Part shown: in pieces, positions 51,533-61,044 of the stretch
Layout of the letters: every line of letters starts with the position of its first letter
Numbering within the stretch: the stretch's first letter is position 1
Source: Paenibacillus peoriae
Lineage (GTDB): Bacteria; Bacillota; Bacilli; Paenibacillales; Paenibacillaceae
Reading direction: 5' to 3'
Length of the DNA stretch: 64,000 bases
NCBI RefSeq assembly: GCF_022531965.1
Contig: NZ_CP092831.1
Span: 2,985,001 to 3,049,000 of the forward strand
Position numbers and translations under genes: made by a program
Notes under the pieces: model-generated
The model's input: only the letters and a program-made list of their open reading frames with translations
Told to the model about the DNA's origin: nothing
Databases searched by the model: none

Positions 51533-52399
51533 TTACGAGATTTGACCGTTAACCAGTTTAATTTGAATGCGGAACGGATCAGCTACATACTTGGCGCCAT
51601 CGCGTTCTTGCACCCCATAGCCTGCTGCCTCTAAACGAGCCACAACGGCATTCAATTCATTCTGATCTGGTACGATCAATTCAAAATAATCCAGTCCGGC
51701 AGCGTGCTCAGGAGCTGGTGGGACTCCTTCACCTGCCCATATATTCAAGCCCATATGGTGGTGGTAACCACCTGCGGAAACGAACAAGGCTGAAGAGCCA
51801 TACCGGCACGTAATGTCAAAGCCAAGCACATCGCAATAAAATTGCTGTGCTTTGAGCAAATTAGACACATGGAAGTGGACGTGCCCGATTACCGTTCCCT
51901 GAGGTAGTCCCTGCCAAGGTAAATTCTCGGAAATCGCAACCAAGTCTTCTGCATCCACGGGATCTGTTCCCATCATGTAAAATCCATTTTCATCCTTTTT
52001 CCACTGATCATGGGGACGATCTGTATAGATTTCAATTCCGTTATTATCGGGGTCATGGATATATAGGGCTTCACTTACATCATGGTCTCCCTGTCCGATT
52101 TCAATCTCATGAGCCAGCAGATTACGTAAAGACAGGCCCAGAGCTACACGGTTCGGTAGAAGAATAGCAAAGTGGTATAATCCGGCTGCGGACTGGCGCG
52201 GCAGAATAACTGCATTTTCAATATAGTTAAGGATCAGTAACGCATGCTTCCCATCGACAGTCAATTCAGCGGTATCCGCCGTTTGACGCAGCAGCTGAAA
52301 ACCAACGACCTCTGTATAAAATTGAATAGAACGTTCCAAGTTGCTTACTTTTAATGAAACCTGCCCGATTTTGGTGTTGTCATGAATATGTGCTGTCAT
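51533..52399 (-). CDS. catE: VOC-family extradiol dioxygenase, CatE-like
   Basis: A protein of 288 residues built from two vicinal-oxygen-chelate (glyoxalase-like) domains. Residues 10-130 start IGQVSLKVSNLERSIQFYTEVVGFQLL. Residues 165-285 start GHVHFHVSNLLKAQQFYCDVLGFDI. Metal ligands are expected at the His of GHVHFH, the His of YHHHMGLN and the Glu of FELIVPD. The closest known layout is Bacillus CatE, a catechol-2,3-dioxygenase. A DoxX-family gene lies 49 bp upstream in the same direction, exactly as in catDE. It probably opens the ring of catechols or detoxifies quinone-related compounds. Confidence 0.87.
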   Translation of the reverse strand: MTAHIHDNTKIGQVSLKVSNLERSIQFYTEVVGFQLLRQTADTAELTVDGKHALLILNYIENAVILPRQSAAGLYHFAILLPNRVALGLSLRNLLAHEIEIGQGDHDVSEALYIHDPDNNGIEIYTDRPHDQWKKDENGFYMMGTDPVDAEDLVAISENLPWQGLPQGTVIGHVHFHVSNLLKAQQFYCDVLGFDITCRYGSSALFVSAGGYHHHMGLNIWAGEGVPPAPEHAAGLDYFELIVPDQNELNAVVARLEAAGYGVQERDGAKYVADPFRIQIKLVNGQIS

Positions 52400-52448
52400 G
52401 AGATTTCCCTCTTTCTACATGGATTGGAGGACTAAAGCTATTCAAAAA

Positions 52449-52862
52449 TTATTGTTCGGTTGACTCACGACGGCCGATCAACGAATCCAGAGACAAGCGA
52501 GTCGTTGGTGCAAATACCAGATGAAGTGCTACAAGAATAAAAGCAATATCCAGTTCATAGCCAGCTCCTTGGCCATTCCCCATCAACCCGCCGGACAATT
52601 TTGCTGTAAAAATAGCGCCGATCAAAACAATCACAAATAGCCCAGATACATAGCGGGTAAGTAATCCAAGAATCAATGCAATTCCGCCGACCAACTCAAT
52701 CACCGCAATGACATAACCTAAAAATCCTGGAACGCCAATGCTGGAAAACCAGCCTGCTACATTACCCAACCCCATTTGGAATTTAGCAATTCCGTGTGCC
52801 AAAAACAAAATTCCCAGTGCCACCCGCATAATTGTAGAAATATTTTTGCTTGCTGAACTCAT
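52449..52862 (-). CDS. catD: DoxX-family membrane protein, CatD/MhqP-like
   Basis: A protein of about 137 residues with four hydrophobic spans and the DoxX pattern: ISTIMRVALGILFLAHGIAKFQMG, GWFSSIGVPGFLGYVIAVIELVGGIALILGLLTRY and DIAFILVALHLVF. DoxX proteins such as CatD and MhqP sit beside dioxygenases in quinone and catechol stress operons; their exact biochemical role is not settled. Start choice: GGAGAGA precedes the ATG at 52862; an ATG at 52898 in frame has no good site. It is the first gene of the catDE-like operon and is divergent from an XRE-cupin regulator with a repeated operator-like sequence between. Confidence 0.85.
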   Translation of the reverse strand: MSSASKNISTIMRVALGILFLAHGIAKFQMGLGNVAGWFSSIGVPGFLGYVIAVIELVGGIALILGLLTRYVSGLFVIVLIGAIFTAKLSGGLMGNGQGAGYELDIAFILVALHLVFAPTTRLSLDSLIGRRESTEQ

Positions 52863-52924
52863 ATTTATCTCTCCATTCTGTTTGTTTATTACACTCACAC
52901 AAGTGCATATGAATAATTAATTTA

Positions 52925-53013
52925 TATTACTAATAATTTGGTTGAAAAAATAATACTGTCTGAATCTATGCCGCTACACATGACTGTGAATCAAAGTCGA
53001 ATTATTAGTAATA
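52925..53013. promoter_or_regulatory. Paired operator: 14-bp inverted repeat TATTACTAATAATT
   Basis: TATTACTAATAATT at 52925-52938 and its exact reverse complement at 53000-53013 lie 61 bp apart in the gap between catD (-) and the XRE-cupin gene (+). Each copy is itself a partial palindrome (ATTA-N4-TAAT). One copy lies near each gene, so one dimeric regulator could control both promoters and perhaps loop the DNA. Confidence 0.6.
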
Positions 53014-53131
53014 GAAATAATTATTTTGTAATGTGAATTTATCATAAGAAACAGTGGTCTGTCAACAAAATATTTGGTATGATAAATATTACATTAGTAT
53101 ATATTATATTTCCTTATAGGAGGAACGCTCT

Positions 53132-53671
53132 ATGAGTATAGGATGCAACATACGCGCTGCTCGTAAACGTAAAAATTTATCCATTCAGCAAATATGCGAA
53201 CGAACCGGACTATCGCAAGGGTTTATGAGTCAAGTAGAAAATAATAAAACCTCCCCTTCCATCGCTACATTGGACAGCATCGCTAATGCGCTAAACGTAC
53301 CTCTCGCTTTTCTGCTTCTTAAAGATGAGGAACGGATGCAAGTGATTCGCAAGGACGAGCGCCGTAAAACCTTATATGGTAAAAACAAGCTCCAGGTCGA
53401 TCATTTGGGGGGGCAGGGTAACGTCAAAATGATGCTCGTTGAAATGCCGCCCGGCTCATCTACAGAAGAAGAGCATGCTCATGCAGGGGATGAGATTCAT
53501 TTTATCTTGGAGGGCACGGTATACGTGGAGCAAGGCGAGGATACAGCTACCCTGGAAGCAGGAGATTCCTTTAGCTGGAGAGCAGCCATCCCCCACTATG
53601 TCAAAAATGTGGGAGAAAACAACGCCCGAATTCTGATCTCCGTGTTTCTCGAAGCAGATAATGATGCTTAA
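53132..53671 (+). CDS. XRE-family regulator with C-terminal cupin
   Basis: A protein of 179 residues. The N-terminal XRE helix-turn-helix (about 5-60) reads IRAARKRKNLSIQQICERTGLSQGFMSQVENNKTSPSIATLDSIANAL. The C-terminal cupin_2 domain (about 100-175) reads EMPPGSSTEEEHAHAGDEIHFILEGTVYVEQG then LEAGDSFSWRAAIPHYVKNVGE, keeping the His/Glu metal or ligand positions. Such regulators sense small molecules and often control a neighbouring detoxification or transport gene. It is divergent from catDE with paired operator-like repeats between, which makes those genes and itself the likely targets. The ribosome binding site AGGAGG precedes the ATG. Confidence 0.92.
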   Translation: MSIGCNIRAARKRKNLSIQQICERTGLSQGFMSQVENNKTSPSIATLDSIANALNVPLAFLLLKDEERMQVIRKDERRKTLYGKNKLQVDHLGGQGNVKMMLVEMPPGSSTEEEHAHAGDEIHFILEGTVYVEQGEDTATLEAGDSFSWRAAIPHYVKNVGENNARILISVFLEADNDA

Positions 53672-53721
53672 TAGATATTTACGCAAGCACGAAGCAACAA
53701 AAGTACAAATCCTATCGAAAA

Positions 53722-53763
53722 AAGCGCGTACCGGAAGTATCTTTACTTCAACGATCCGCGCTT
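53722..53763 (+). terminator. Terminator between convergent genes
   Basis: The stem AAGCGCG / CGCGCTT with an inner pairing GGAAGTA / TACTTC, flanked by an A-run and CTTAT. It ends the XRE-cupin transcript and, on the minus strand, the stalk-protein transcript. Confidence 0.75.
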
Positions 53764-53796
53764 CTTATATTTTCATTTGCTATTGCTGCTTTTAAC

Positions 53797-54804
53797 TTAT
53801 TCCATCACCTGCTGGGCATCTGTACGCGATTCCCACGGCAGCTTGAAGGTTTTCATAATTTGTTTGGTATTAGCCGGGAGTCCAGTTATCGGATCACCAG
53901 TAGTACCCAGCAGTTCTTCTTTTTTATCCGTAGTAATACGCCCATAGAAAGTGGTACTGCTGTCTCCCCATCCTGTAGTGAACTCGTAGATCAGCGGCTT
54001 ATTTATTTTCGGATAAGTTCCCCACTGATTTTTGGCTTTATTCTCCAAAAAACGCCCCAGCGGGTCGTATTCCATTGTAAATTCTTTATCAAAGGGAGCT
54101 CCCACATACCCTTGATAGGTGACAATCGGAAAACCGTCCTTCACTTCAATCAGACTCAGCACATCCCCGTTCACTGTAAAATACCGTAATGCTTCACCTT
54201 GGGGGAACATGTAGACACTGGACAGAAGCTCAGTGTTAGGACGGTGTGGTTCTATATAAGGATGGACAGAACTTCTGTTTATGCGGATTAACGCTTCGCG
54301 TGCTGCCACGAGATCTCCCTCATATATTTGTTCTTTTAGTTTACCGTGAATCGGCGGCTGAATCTGAATCTGTGTATTTGTCTTCTCCAACGTATAACCT
54401 AAATCAAGCGAAACATCTCTCAGAGGTATATATACTTCTTCACTTACAACCTCAAAGGTAAGTTGCTGCTGGTTCTTACGTGACCGCTCCTTAAGAACCA
54501 AGGGTTCTGCCCACTTTTGTAGCGTAATCTGCTTCTTTTTGACATCCCAGTGGTAGGTTGCACCTACAGCTTCGGCTAAAGATTTAAGCGGAACCATGAG
54601 CTTCCCGTCGATCAATAGAGGTTTAGCCTTGCTGTCAATAGGTTGTCCGTTTATAACAATATCTATGAACTGCGTTGATTGAGACGCTATGGCACCCTGT
54701 TTAGTAGCTTCGGCAGCCGCCTGATGCATTGTGGTCAAGAGTAAGGATAGCATTAACAAGGCGACAAACAATCGCTGAAATCCTGCTCGTTTTAGCTTCA
54801 TCAT
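53797..54804 (-). CDS. Secreted stalk-domain (copper amine oxidase N-like) protein
   Basis: A protein of 335 residues with a signal peptide (about 1-32, ending HQAAA). The stalk-domain repeats follow: DIVINGQPIDSKAKPLLIDGKLMVPLKSLAEAVGATYHWD and then EEVYIPLRDVSLDLGYTLEK (about 45-150). The C-terminal two thirds (about 150-335), with QIYEGDLVAAREALIRINRSS and TGWGDSSTTFYGRI, match no enzyme family I recognise. Stalk domains anchor or space surface proteins in Paenibacillus and related Firmicutes. The gene is followed upstream (38 bp) by a phosphodiester glycosidase in the same direction, so both may be one operon acting at the cell envelope. Confidence 0.82.
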   Translation of the reverse strand: MMKLKRAGFQRLFVALLMLSLLLTTMHQAAAEATKQGAIASQSTQFIDIVINGQPIDSKAKPLLIDGKLMVPLKSLAEAVGATYHWDVKKKQITLQKWAEPLVLKERSRKNQQQLTFEVVSEEVYIPLRDVSLDLGYTLEKTNTQIQIQPPIHGKLKEQIYEGDLVAAREALIRINRSSVHPYIEPHRPNTELLSSVYMFPQGEALRYFTVNGDVLSLIEVKDGFPIVTYQGYVGAPFDKEFTMEYDPLGRFLENKAKNQWGTYPKINKPLIYEFTTGWGDSSTTFYGRITTDKKEELLGTTGDPITGLPANTKQIMKTFKLPWESRTDAQQVME

Positions 54805-54842
54805 CAGTCTCCGTTCACTAAATGAACTTGTTCATTCCTGAC

Positions 54843-55964
54843 CTATCTCTTTTTGGCTGCGTCAATGTCTCCAGGATTCAAACCTTCCCATATGTTCGGG
54901 ATACTAACGGTCTCTGGATGCTCAAATACGAGAAACGCAGTCGGCAAATACCGCTCTCCGTATTCAGAAGAAGGCTTGTTTACAATGGCATTATCCTTGA
55001 CTAGCACCGTTGAAGAACCTCCATCCAGATTAGCACCGATAACTGCTCCATGTTTAAGCAAAATATTTTGCATATCATACAAGTTGGCACCAATGCTGTA
55101 CCCAGGCTGACGACCGTCGATGGTCACGAATATAATGGCACCGTCAGCTCTTTGCCCCATTGCGGTACGGGGGGCAATTCCCCACCCCTCGCTTGCATTG
55201 CGAATCAGACCTTTCCCATTCACGATTAGACGTGGTTGAAAAGTAACCGCTTCTTGCACATTCATTTTGGACAACTCGGACAAGGAATAGTGACCGGCTA
55301 TCATTTTCCCCTGTTTATCAATACCTACGATTTGAACAGAGGCATTTCTACCCATATCATTGTAGTATATCTTACCCTGGGAAATGACAACGCCAATCGG
55401 TTTAAAACCATTCCCATTCCAGTTGGGGTCAGCAAAGCCACCGCCATTTACGCCAGCAACAGCCCCCAAACGCTCGACCATGCTAGATACATGTTCTCCC
55501 CGGCCGACTTTAGCAGGAATCCCGAGCCTAATTTTAGTGGGGTCATGCACCGTCATAACATAGCCATGATAGTTACGACCCGACACTTCTTCCACTTCAA
55601 CCAACGGCGTTTGCTGTACTTTGGTAGGTATCAGATCAGGCAAGTTGATTGTATGTCTATCCTTCTCCTCACCCATCTCTTCGAACCGGGCCGAATATTC
55701 AGCCACTCGTTTCTTCGCTTCTGCTTCGCCGATAAAATATTTCGCCCAGTGACGATGCTGAGTCGTAATCAGCGTGTCCGCAGCCAAATAGCGCATGTCC
55801 TTGCCAGAAGGGGTTAAAAACAACCATGCACCACCCCCAATTCCCGCTAACAGGAATACAATAAAAAGTCGCAGCATAAAGCGACCAAATTTTCCTTTTC
55901 GTTTCTTTTTCTTATTTTTCTGCCTGCGAGCTGCTGCACGCTGTGGCAAGACTTCCGGTTTCAT
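54843..55964 (-). CDS. Membrane-anchored phosphodiester glycosidase (NAGPA-domain) protein
   Basis: A protein of 373 residues. A very basic cytoplasmic N-terminus (RRQKNKKKKRKGKFGRF) precedes a single membrane anchor (about 29-50). The extracellular part carries the NAGPA domain (about 135-360): GRNYHGYVMTVHDPTKIRLG, AVAGVNGGGF, IAPRTAMGQRADGAIIFVTIDGR and GAVIGANLDGGSSTVLV. These are the conserved blocks of phosphodiester-alpha-N-acetylglucosaminidase-like hydrolases. In Bacillus and relatives such proteins are found with exopolysaccharide genes and act outside the cell on sugar-phosphate polymers. The exact substrate is unknown. It is probably co-transcribed with the downstream stalk-domain gene. 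Confidence 0.87.
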   Translation of the reverse strand: MKPEVLPQRAAARRQKNKKKKRKGKFGRFMLRLFIVFLLAGIGGGAWLFLTPSGKDMRYLAADTLITTQHRHWAKYFIGEAEAKKRVAEYSARFEEMGEEKDRHTINLPDLIPTKVQQTPLVEVEEVSGRNYHGYVMTVHDPTKIRLGIPAKVGRGEHVSSMVERLGAVAGVNGGGFADPNWNGNGFKPIGVVISQGKIYYNDMGRNASVQIVGIDKQGKMIAGHYSLSELSKMNVQEAVTFQPRLIVNGKGLIRNASEGWGIAPRTAMGQRADGAIIFVTIDGRQPGYSIGANLYDMQNILLKHGAVIGANLDGGSSTVLVKDNAIVNKPSSEYGERYLPTAFLVFEHPETVSIPNIWEGLNPGDIDAAKKR

Positions 55965-56138
55965 TTATCATCTCTCCTGTTTGGTGACTTCTATCGTATT
56001 TCATCACTATTGCCCATCAAATGATCCGTAACGATAGGCTGCGACATCTAACGACAATATCATAAACTAATTTTGTAGAATGATAGTGTCAATTTTTTAA
56101 CAGATTCATCCACTCTGAAAAAGAATACATTAAAAAGC

Positions 56139-56158
56139 CCTTCACATAAATGTGAAGG
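56139..56158 (-). terminator. Terminator of the antiporter gene
   Basis: A 9-bp stem CCTTCACAT / ATGTGAAGG with loop AA. The A-run to its left gives a U-run on the minus strand, 27 bp past the antiporter stop. Confidence 0.8.
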
Positions 56159-56184
56159 ACTGAAATGTAGGGGTGATATCCTAT

Positions 56185-57651
56185 TTACGGAGCAGCCTCC
56201 GGTTCGAGCAGCATGAACAGCTCTTTCATCTGCTGTCGCTTGAGTTTGGGACTAAGCACGTACAAAGTATCGCCCGGTTCAATCACCGTCGTGCCTCTCG
56301 GGGCAATAATTTGCTCGTTCCGAATGATGGCTGTGAATAAAATATCTTCAGGCAACTGTATATCCTGAATCGCTTTGCCCGCTATCGACATCCCATTTTG
56401 TACCTGAATGTGGTTGATTTCCGAAGTAGTTTTTCCCAGTGAAACTAATTCCAGCAGTGATGGAGACGACGTCTCGTTAGGGTCCATCAAGCCAAGCTTC
56501 ACCGCTAGCCACGAAATAGTGGTACCTTGAATAATCGCAGAAGTGAGCACGACGAAAAATACAACATTAAAAAACAAAGGTCCTACATCCATCTCATCCA
56601 GTAAAGGATAGGTTGCGAGTACAATAGGTACCGCCCCACGCAGTCCTGCCCAGGATAACAGTGTTTTCTCGCGCACAGAGTACCTGGAAAAAAGCAAGCT
56701 TAGGAACACGCCTATTGGACGAGCCACGAGCATGAGGATGAAGGAGAGCGCCAAGCTTTGCCACGCAATGCCCAGCAATTGATCGGGAAAGACCAATAAC
56801 CCGAGCAGGACAAACATCATAATCTGCACCATCCAGGCGAAGCCATTGTTAAAATGAATAATAGATCGCTTGTAGGTCAAGTCGGAATTTCCCAATACAA
56901 TCGCCATGACATACACCGCCAGCAATCCGCTTGCCTCTAGTAACGACGCCGCCGCATACGTCAAGACCGCAAATGCCAATGCCATCACAGGATACAAACC
57001 GGATGAATCAAAATTCATTTTATTAATGGCATATACACCTAAGCGTCCGAGTACAAAACCAACGGCTAAACCAAAGCCCATTTCCCATAAAAATAACAAG
57101 ATATGTATCCAAATGGATTGCTCAGGGTGATGTATCAGCTCAATCAATGTTACTGTGAGAAATACAGCCATCGGGTCATTACTACCGGATTCCGCTTCAA
57201 GCGTCGAGGTAATTCGCTTTTTGATGTTTTTACCTCCTAGAACGGAAAACACGGCTGCCGCATCCGTCGAACCAACAATAGCGCCAAACAGCATGGATTC
57301 CATCCAGCTTACGCCTAAAATAAACTTGGCGCAGACGCCAATGACTACAGTCGTAATGATGACCCCCAACGTTGATAATGACAACGCAGGTCGAATAACT
57401 GGCTTAACATCTGCAAACTTTGTCTGCATCCCGCCTTCAAACAAGATTACAATGAGCGCGAGAATGCCAACTAGTTGTGTGATAAAGGCATTATCAAAAT
57501 AAATAAACTGACTGAGCACCATGCCTACGGCAATAAACAAAACAAGCGCAGGCATACCGAAACGGCTGGAAAATTTGGTAGTCAGCACACCGACCAGCAG
57601 CAAGCCGGACAGCAAAAGCACAATAAAATTAATAACGGTTGTCTGTTCCAT
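56185..57651 (-). CDS. Potassium/proton antiporter, CPA1 family (NhaP2/CvrA-like)
   Basis: A protein of about 488 residues. Some 12 membrane spans (about 1-385) contain LIVILFEGGMQTKFAD and, in the transport core, GAIVGSTDAAAVFSVLGG and TLEAESGSNDPMAVFLT, with the paired acidic residues (SNDP) used for cation exchange. A soluble C-terminal RCK_C (TrkA-C) domain (about 400-480) contains AIIRNEQIIAPRGTTVIEPGDTLYVLSP and probably binds a regulatory ligand. The layout matches K+/H+ antiporters of the NhaP2/CvrA type, used in pH and potassium balance. Start choice: AGGAG precedes the ATG at 57651; an ATG at 57684 in frame lacks a site. Confidence 0.9.
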   Translation of the reverse strand: MEQTTVINFIVLLLSGLLLVGVLTTKFSSRFGMPALVLFIAVGMVLSQFIYFDNAFITQLVGILALIVILFEGGMQTKFADVKPVIRPALSLSTLGVIITTVVIGVCAKFILGVSWMESMLFGAIVGSTDAAAVFSVLGGKNIKKRITSTLEAESGSNDPMAVFLTVTLIELIHHPEQSIWIHILLFLWEMGFGLAVGFVLGRLGVYAINKMNFDSSGLYPVMALAFAVLTYAAASLLEASGLLAVYVMAIVLGNSDLTYKRSIIHFNNGFAWMVQIMMFVLLGLLVFPDQLLGIAWQSLALSFILMLVARPIGVFLSLLFSRYSVREKTLLSWAGLRGAVPIVLATYPLLDEMDVGPLFFNVVFFVVLTSAIIQGTTISWLAVKLGLMDPNETSSPSLLELVSLGKTTSEINHIQVQNGMSIAGKAIQDIQLPEDILFTAIIRNEQIIAPRGTTVIEPGDTLYVLSPKLKRQQMKELFMLLEPEAAP

Positions 57652-57765
57652 ACGGCTTCTCCTATCTTGAAAATAGATGTTCAATTTTTCGCCTTTTATC
57701 TATATACCCTCAAATCACACAGAATACTAATTCTAAACAAAAAATTATATAATAAAATAAAAAAT

Positions 57766-57805
57766 CCAGCTCATGGTTTGTGCTAAATCGCACTCCATGA
57801 GCTGG
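57766..57805 (-). terminator. Terminator of the fumarase gene
   Basis: An 11-bp perfect stem CCAGCTCATGG / CCATGAGCTGG with an 18-base loop. On the minus strand it is followed by a long U-rich run. It lies 45 bp past the fumC stop. Confidence 0.9.
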
Positions 57806-57850
57806 TTTGTATATTTTTTATAAGGCTTAAGCAGAGACAATCGTCGTGCT

Positions 57851-59239
57851 TTAGGCTTTAGGATGAATCATATGCGCAGGTACAACATATTGATCGAACT
57901 GTTCTTCAGTCAACAGTCCGCTGCGGAGTGCCGCTTCTTTTAGGGACAGCCCTTCTGCATGTGCAAGTTTGGCGATTTTAGCGGCATTTTCATATCCGAT
58001 ATGTGGATTCAATGCCGTCACCAGCATCAGTGAATTATTCAAATTGTGCTCAATCTTCGTGAGATCAGGCTCGATGCCAACGGCACAGTTGTCATTAAAA
58101 GCAATGATGGAATCGGCCAGCAGATGAACAGACTGCAAAAAATTGTATATGATTACTGGCTTAAACACGTTCAGTTCAAAATTACCCTGACTTGCTGCAA
58201 AGCCGATAGCTGCATCATTACCCATGACTTGCGTAACGACCATCGTCAGTGCTTCACTCTGGGTCGGATTTACCTTGCCGGGCATGATGGAGCTACCTGG
58301 CTCGTTAGCAGGAATCGTGATTTCGCCCAAGCCGCTACGCGGACCACTTGCCAGCCAACGAACATCATTGGCGATTTTCATCAAGTCGGCAGCGAGCGCT
58401 TTGACTGCTCCATGTACGGCCACCACTTCATCGTGGCTGGTCAGTGCATGAAATTTATTGGGTGCAGAAGTGAACGTTTTGCCAGTGAAACTGGAAATTT
58501 CCGCTGAGGTTCGGGAGCCAAACTCTGGATGAGCATTAATTCCTGTCCCCACCGCTGTACCACCAATCGCTAGCTCCTTCATGTATTGCACCGTGTCGAT
58601 GATCATTCGCTTGCTCTTGTCTAACATTGCATACCAACCGCTTATTTCCTGACCCAGCGTAAGCGGTGTCGCATCTTGTAAATGGGTTCGCCCAATTTTT
58701 ATAATATCCTTGAATTGCTCTGACTTCTGTTGAAAAGTCTCTTTCAGCTTATCGATGGCAGGCAACAAACGATCCTCCACTGCAATGACCCCCGCTACAT
58801 GAAGCGCCGTGGGAAACGTATCATTCGAGCTTTGCGACATGTTAACATCGTCATTAGGATGCAGCTTCGTATCCTTTCCCTGCTCTTGTAACCATTGGCT
58901 CCCCAGGTGAGCAATCACTTCATTCACATTCATATTGGACTGCGTTCCGCTCCCTGTCTGCCATACAACCAACGGGAAATGGTCATCAACCCGCCCTGCG
59001 AGAATCTCGTCCGCTGCATAAATAATCGCGTCCTGCTTCTCCTGTGATAGCTTACCCAGCTTATAGTTACTGATCGCCGCGCTCTTTTTAAGCACCGCGA
59101 ACGCCTGTATGACCTCTAATGGCATTTTCTCCGAGCCAATCGGGAAATTTTCCTTGCTGCGCTGTGTTTGCGCTCCCCACAGACGGTCTGCCGGTACTTT
59201 GATTTCGCCCAACGTATCCTTTTCAATGCGGTAGTTCAA
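57851..59239 (-). CDS. fumC: Class II fumarate hydratase
   Basis: A protein of about 462 residues that interconverts fumarate and L-malate in the TCA cycle, acting as a soluble homotetramer without iron-sulfur. Landmarks are [32 protein letters not shown] (substrate-binding SGTQSNMN), [32 protein letters not shown] with the catalytic His, and the fumarase/aspartase signature [11 protein letters not shown]. Start choice: GAGGAGG lies 7 bases before a TTG at 59239 (MNYRIEKD). The frame is also open from 59275, but no site supports that. A cre-like sequence lies about 95 bp upstream. Confidence 0.95.
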   Translation of the reverse strand: MNYRIEKDTLGEIKVPADRLWGAQTQRSKENFPIGSEKMPLEVIQAFAVLKKSAAISNYKLGKLSQEKQDAIIYAADEILAGRVDDHFPLVVWQTGSGTQSNMNVNEVIAHLGSQWLQEQGKDTKLHPNDDVNMSQSSNDTFPTALHVAGVIAVEDRLLPAIDKLKETFQQKSEQFKDIIKIGRTHLQDATPLTLGQEISGWYAMLDKSKRMIIDTVQYMKELAIGGTAVGTGINAHPEFGSRTSAEISSFTGKTFTSAPNKFHALTSHDEVVAVHGAVKALAADLMKIANDVRWLASGPRSGLGEITIPANEPGSSIMPGKVNPTQSEALTMVVTQVMGNDAAIGFAASQGNFELNVFKPVIIYNFLQSVHLLADSIIAFNDNCAVGIEPDLTKIEHNLNNSLMLVTALNPHIGYENAAKIAKLAHAEGLSLKEAALRSGLLTEEQFDQYVVPAHMIHPKA

Positions 59240-59332
59240 CTCATTTCCTCCTCTTGGCCTATGTAATTCAGACAAAATATGGTGATCTCTCTTGCCTATT
59301 ATACATTAAATTTCAAATGTTATCATTTATTT

Positions 59333-59346
59333 TGCAAGCGCTTTTT
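59333..59346 (-). promoter_or_regulatory. Candidate cre (CcpA) site upstream of fumC
   Basis: TGCAAGCGCTTTTT agrees with 12 of 14 positions of the relaxed Bacillus cre pattern TGNAARCGNWWWCA; the final CA is TT. It lies 94 bp upstream of the fumC start. TCA-cycle genes are often CcpA targets. Support is moderate to weak. Confidence 0.35.
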
Positions 59347-59403
59347 TACGATGAGGCCAGAGGAGGAAGAAGGAAAATTCATCTACAAGCCTGACCACTA
59401 GGA

Positions 59404-60948
59404 TCAACTAATGGTGATATTGCTTTTGGCATGTACTTCTTTTCTGCCCAGTAGCTTGTTCAGCGCATCGATGTAAGCTTTGGCGCTAGCTTCCAAAATA
59501 TCAGTACTTGTGCCTCTTCCCAGAGCTGTGTACTCTCCTTGCCTCAAAATGGCGTGCACTTCCCCCAATGCGTCTTTGCCATAAGTTACAGATTGGATCG
59601 AATAATCCTCCAACTCCACCTCTTCACCACTGGCCTTGTCTATAGCATGGAAAATCGCATCTACAGAACCGTTACCCATTGCCACTTCATCAATTGCTGT
59701 CCCATCTTGTTTACCCAATCGAATGGATGCGACTGGAACCGACTGATTACCATAAGACACCTGAATGGAATCCAGTGTGTACATTTGAGGCGAGGCATTG
59801 CGGCTTTCGTCCATCAGGACGAGCAAGTCTTCATCCAACACCTGTTTTTTCTTATCCGTCAATGCTTTGAATTTGCGGAACGTCTCTTGCAGCTGTTCCT
59901 CCGTCAAAGCATCAAAGCCCATGTCCGCCAGTTTTTCTTTAAATGCATGTCGACCCGAGTGCTTGCCCAACACAAGTTTACTCGTCTTCAGACCAATACG
60001 CTCAGGGGACACGATCTCATATGTTGTACGCTCTTTAAGCATTCCGTCTTGGTGTATACCAGACTCGTGAGCAAACGCATTGGCTCCAACAATAGCCTTG
60101 TTTCCCGGCACCGACATCCCCGTTCGTTTGCTCACTAGGCGACTGGTAGCATACAGTTCCTCCAAAACCAGACTCGTTTGTGCACCATAAAGCTCGGTTC
60201 TGGTGTCAAGGGCCAGTGCAACTTCTTCGATAGGTGTATTTCCGGCTCGCTCACCGATGCCATTGATGGTACCTTCAAATTGGTCTACACCATTACGGAT
60301 GGCCGCCAGCGTGTTAGCTGTTGCCATACCAAGATCGTCATGACAATGTGTGCTAAGTTGTATTTTTTCGATACCGGGCACTTGTTGTTTTACAATTCTA
60401 AACATTTCACCGAACTGATCCGGGGAGGCATATCCCACCGTATCCGGTAAATTGACGATTGTCGCTCCAGCACGAATCGCCATATCTACGACCTCACAAA
60501 TAAAGTCCAGTTCGGTACGACTGGCGTCCTCTGCTGAAAATTCTACCTTGCTGAAATACTTGCGTCCATAACGAATGGCAGCAGCAGCGGTCTCTAATAC
60601 TTTCGTTTTATCCATTCGAAGCTTATGGTGGCGGTGAATAGGTGAGGTAGCCAGAAACAAATGAAGACAGGCATCCTCTGCTCCTCGTAGCGCCTCTCTG
60701 ACCGCATCAATATCCTGTTCTTTCGAGCGCGCAAAACCAACCAGTGTCGCTTGGGTAACCTGTTTGGCAATCTCCTGCATGCTGGTGATCTCACCAGGCG
60801 AGGTTGCTGGAAAGCCGGTCTCAATCCGATCTACGCCTAATTTTTGCAGCTGAAGGGCAATTTCCACCTTTTCCGTGCTAGTTAAGCTAACTCCTGGTGA
60901 TTGTTCTCCATCTCTTAACGTTGTGTCCAACACCCATATTTTGCGCAT
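59404..60948 (-). CDS. leuA: 2-isopropylmalate synthase
   Basis: A protein of 514 residues that condenses acetyl-CoA with 2-ketoisovalerate in the first committed step of leucine synthesis. The catalytic TIM barrel (about 1-270) has the signature LDTTLRDGEQSPGVSL, the metal-binding STHCHDDLGMATAN and GTINGIGERAGNTPIEEV. The C-terminal LeuA allosteric domain (about 385-505) ends LGRGTSTDILEASAKAYIDALNKLL and should allow leucine feedback. The rest of the leu operon (leuBCD, ilv genes) is not adjacent. I see no T-box leader in the 96 bp upstream. AAAGGTGG precedes the ATG. A second, isolated leuA copy or unlinked leu genes elsewhere are both possible. Confidence 0.95.
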   Translation of the reverse strand: MRKIWVLDTTLRDGEQSPGVSLTSTEKVEIALQLQKLGVDRIETGFPATSPGEITSMQEIAKQVTQATLVGFARSKEQDIDAVREALRGAEDACLHLFLATSPIHRHHKLRMDKTKVLETAAAAIRYGRKYFSKVEFSAEDASRTELDFICEVVDMAIRAGATIVNLPDTVGYASPDQFGEMFRIVKQQVPGIEKIQLSTHCHDDLGMATANTLAAIRNGVDQFEGTINGIGERAGNTPIEEVALALDTRTELYGAQTSLVLEELYATSRLVSKRTGMSVPGNKAIVGANAFAHESGIHQDGMLKERTTYEIVSPERIGLKTSKLVLGKHSGRHAFKEKLADMGFDALTEEQLQETFRKFKALTDKKKQVLDEDLLVLMDESRNASPQMYTLDSIQVSYGNQSVPVASIRLGKQDGTAIDEVAMGNGSVDAIFHAIDKASGEEVELEDYSIQSVTYGKDALGEVHAILRQGEYTALGRGTSTDILEASAKAYIDALNKLLGRKEVHAKSNITIS

Positions 60949-61044
60949 ACAGATACCACCTTTGGTTTGATTTTAGGAGATGCTCAAGTAGAAGGTTTAA
61001 ATATTTTATTCATCCGATCATCTGATGTTTAAGAGTAAAAAAAA

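Noticed and set aside
60949..61044. T-box leader ahead of leuA
   Set aside because: The gap is only 96 bp and lacks the T-box core sequence and an associated terminator.
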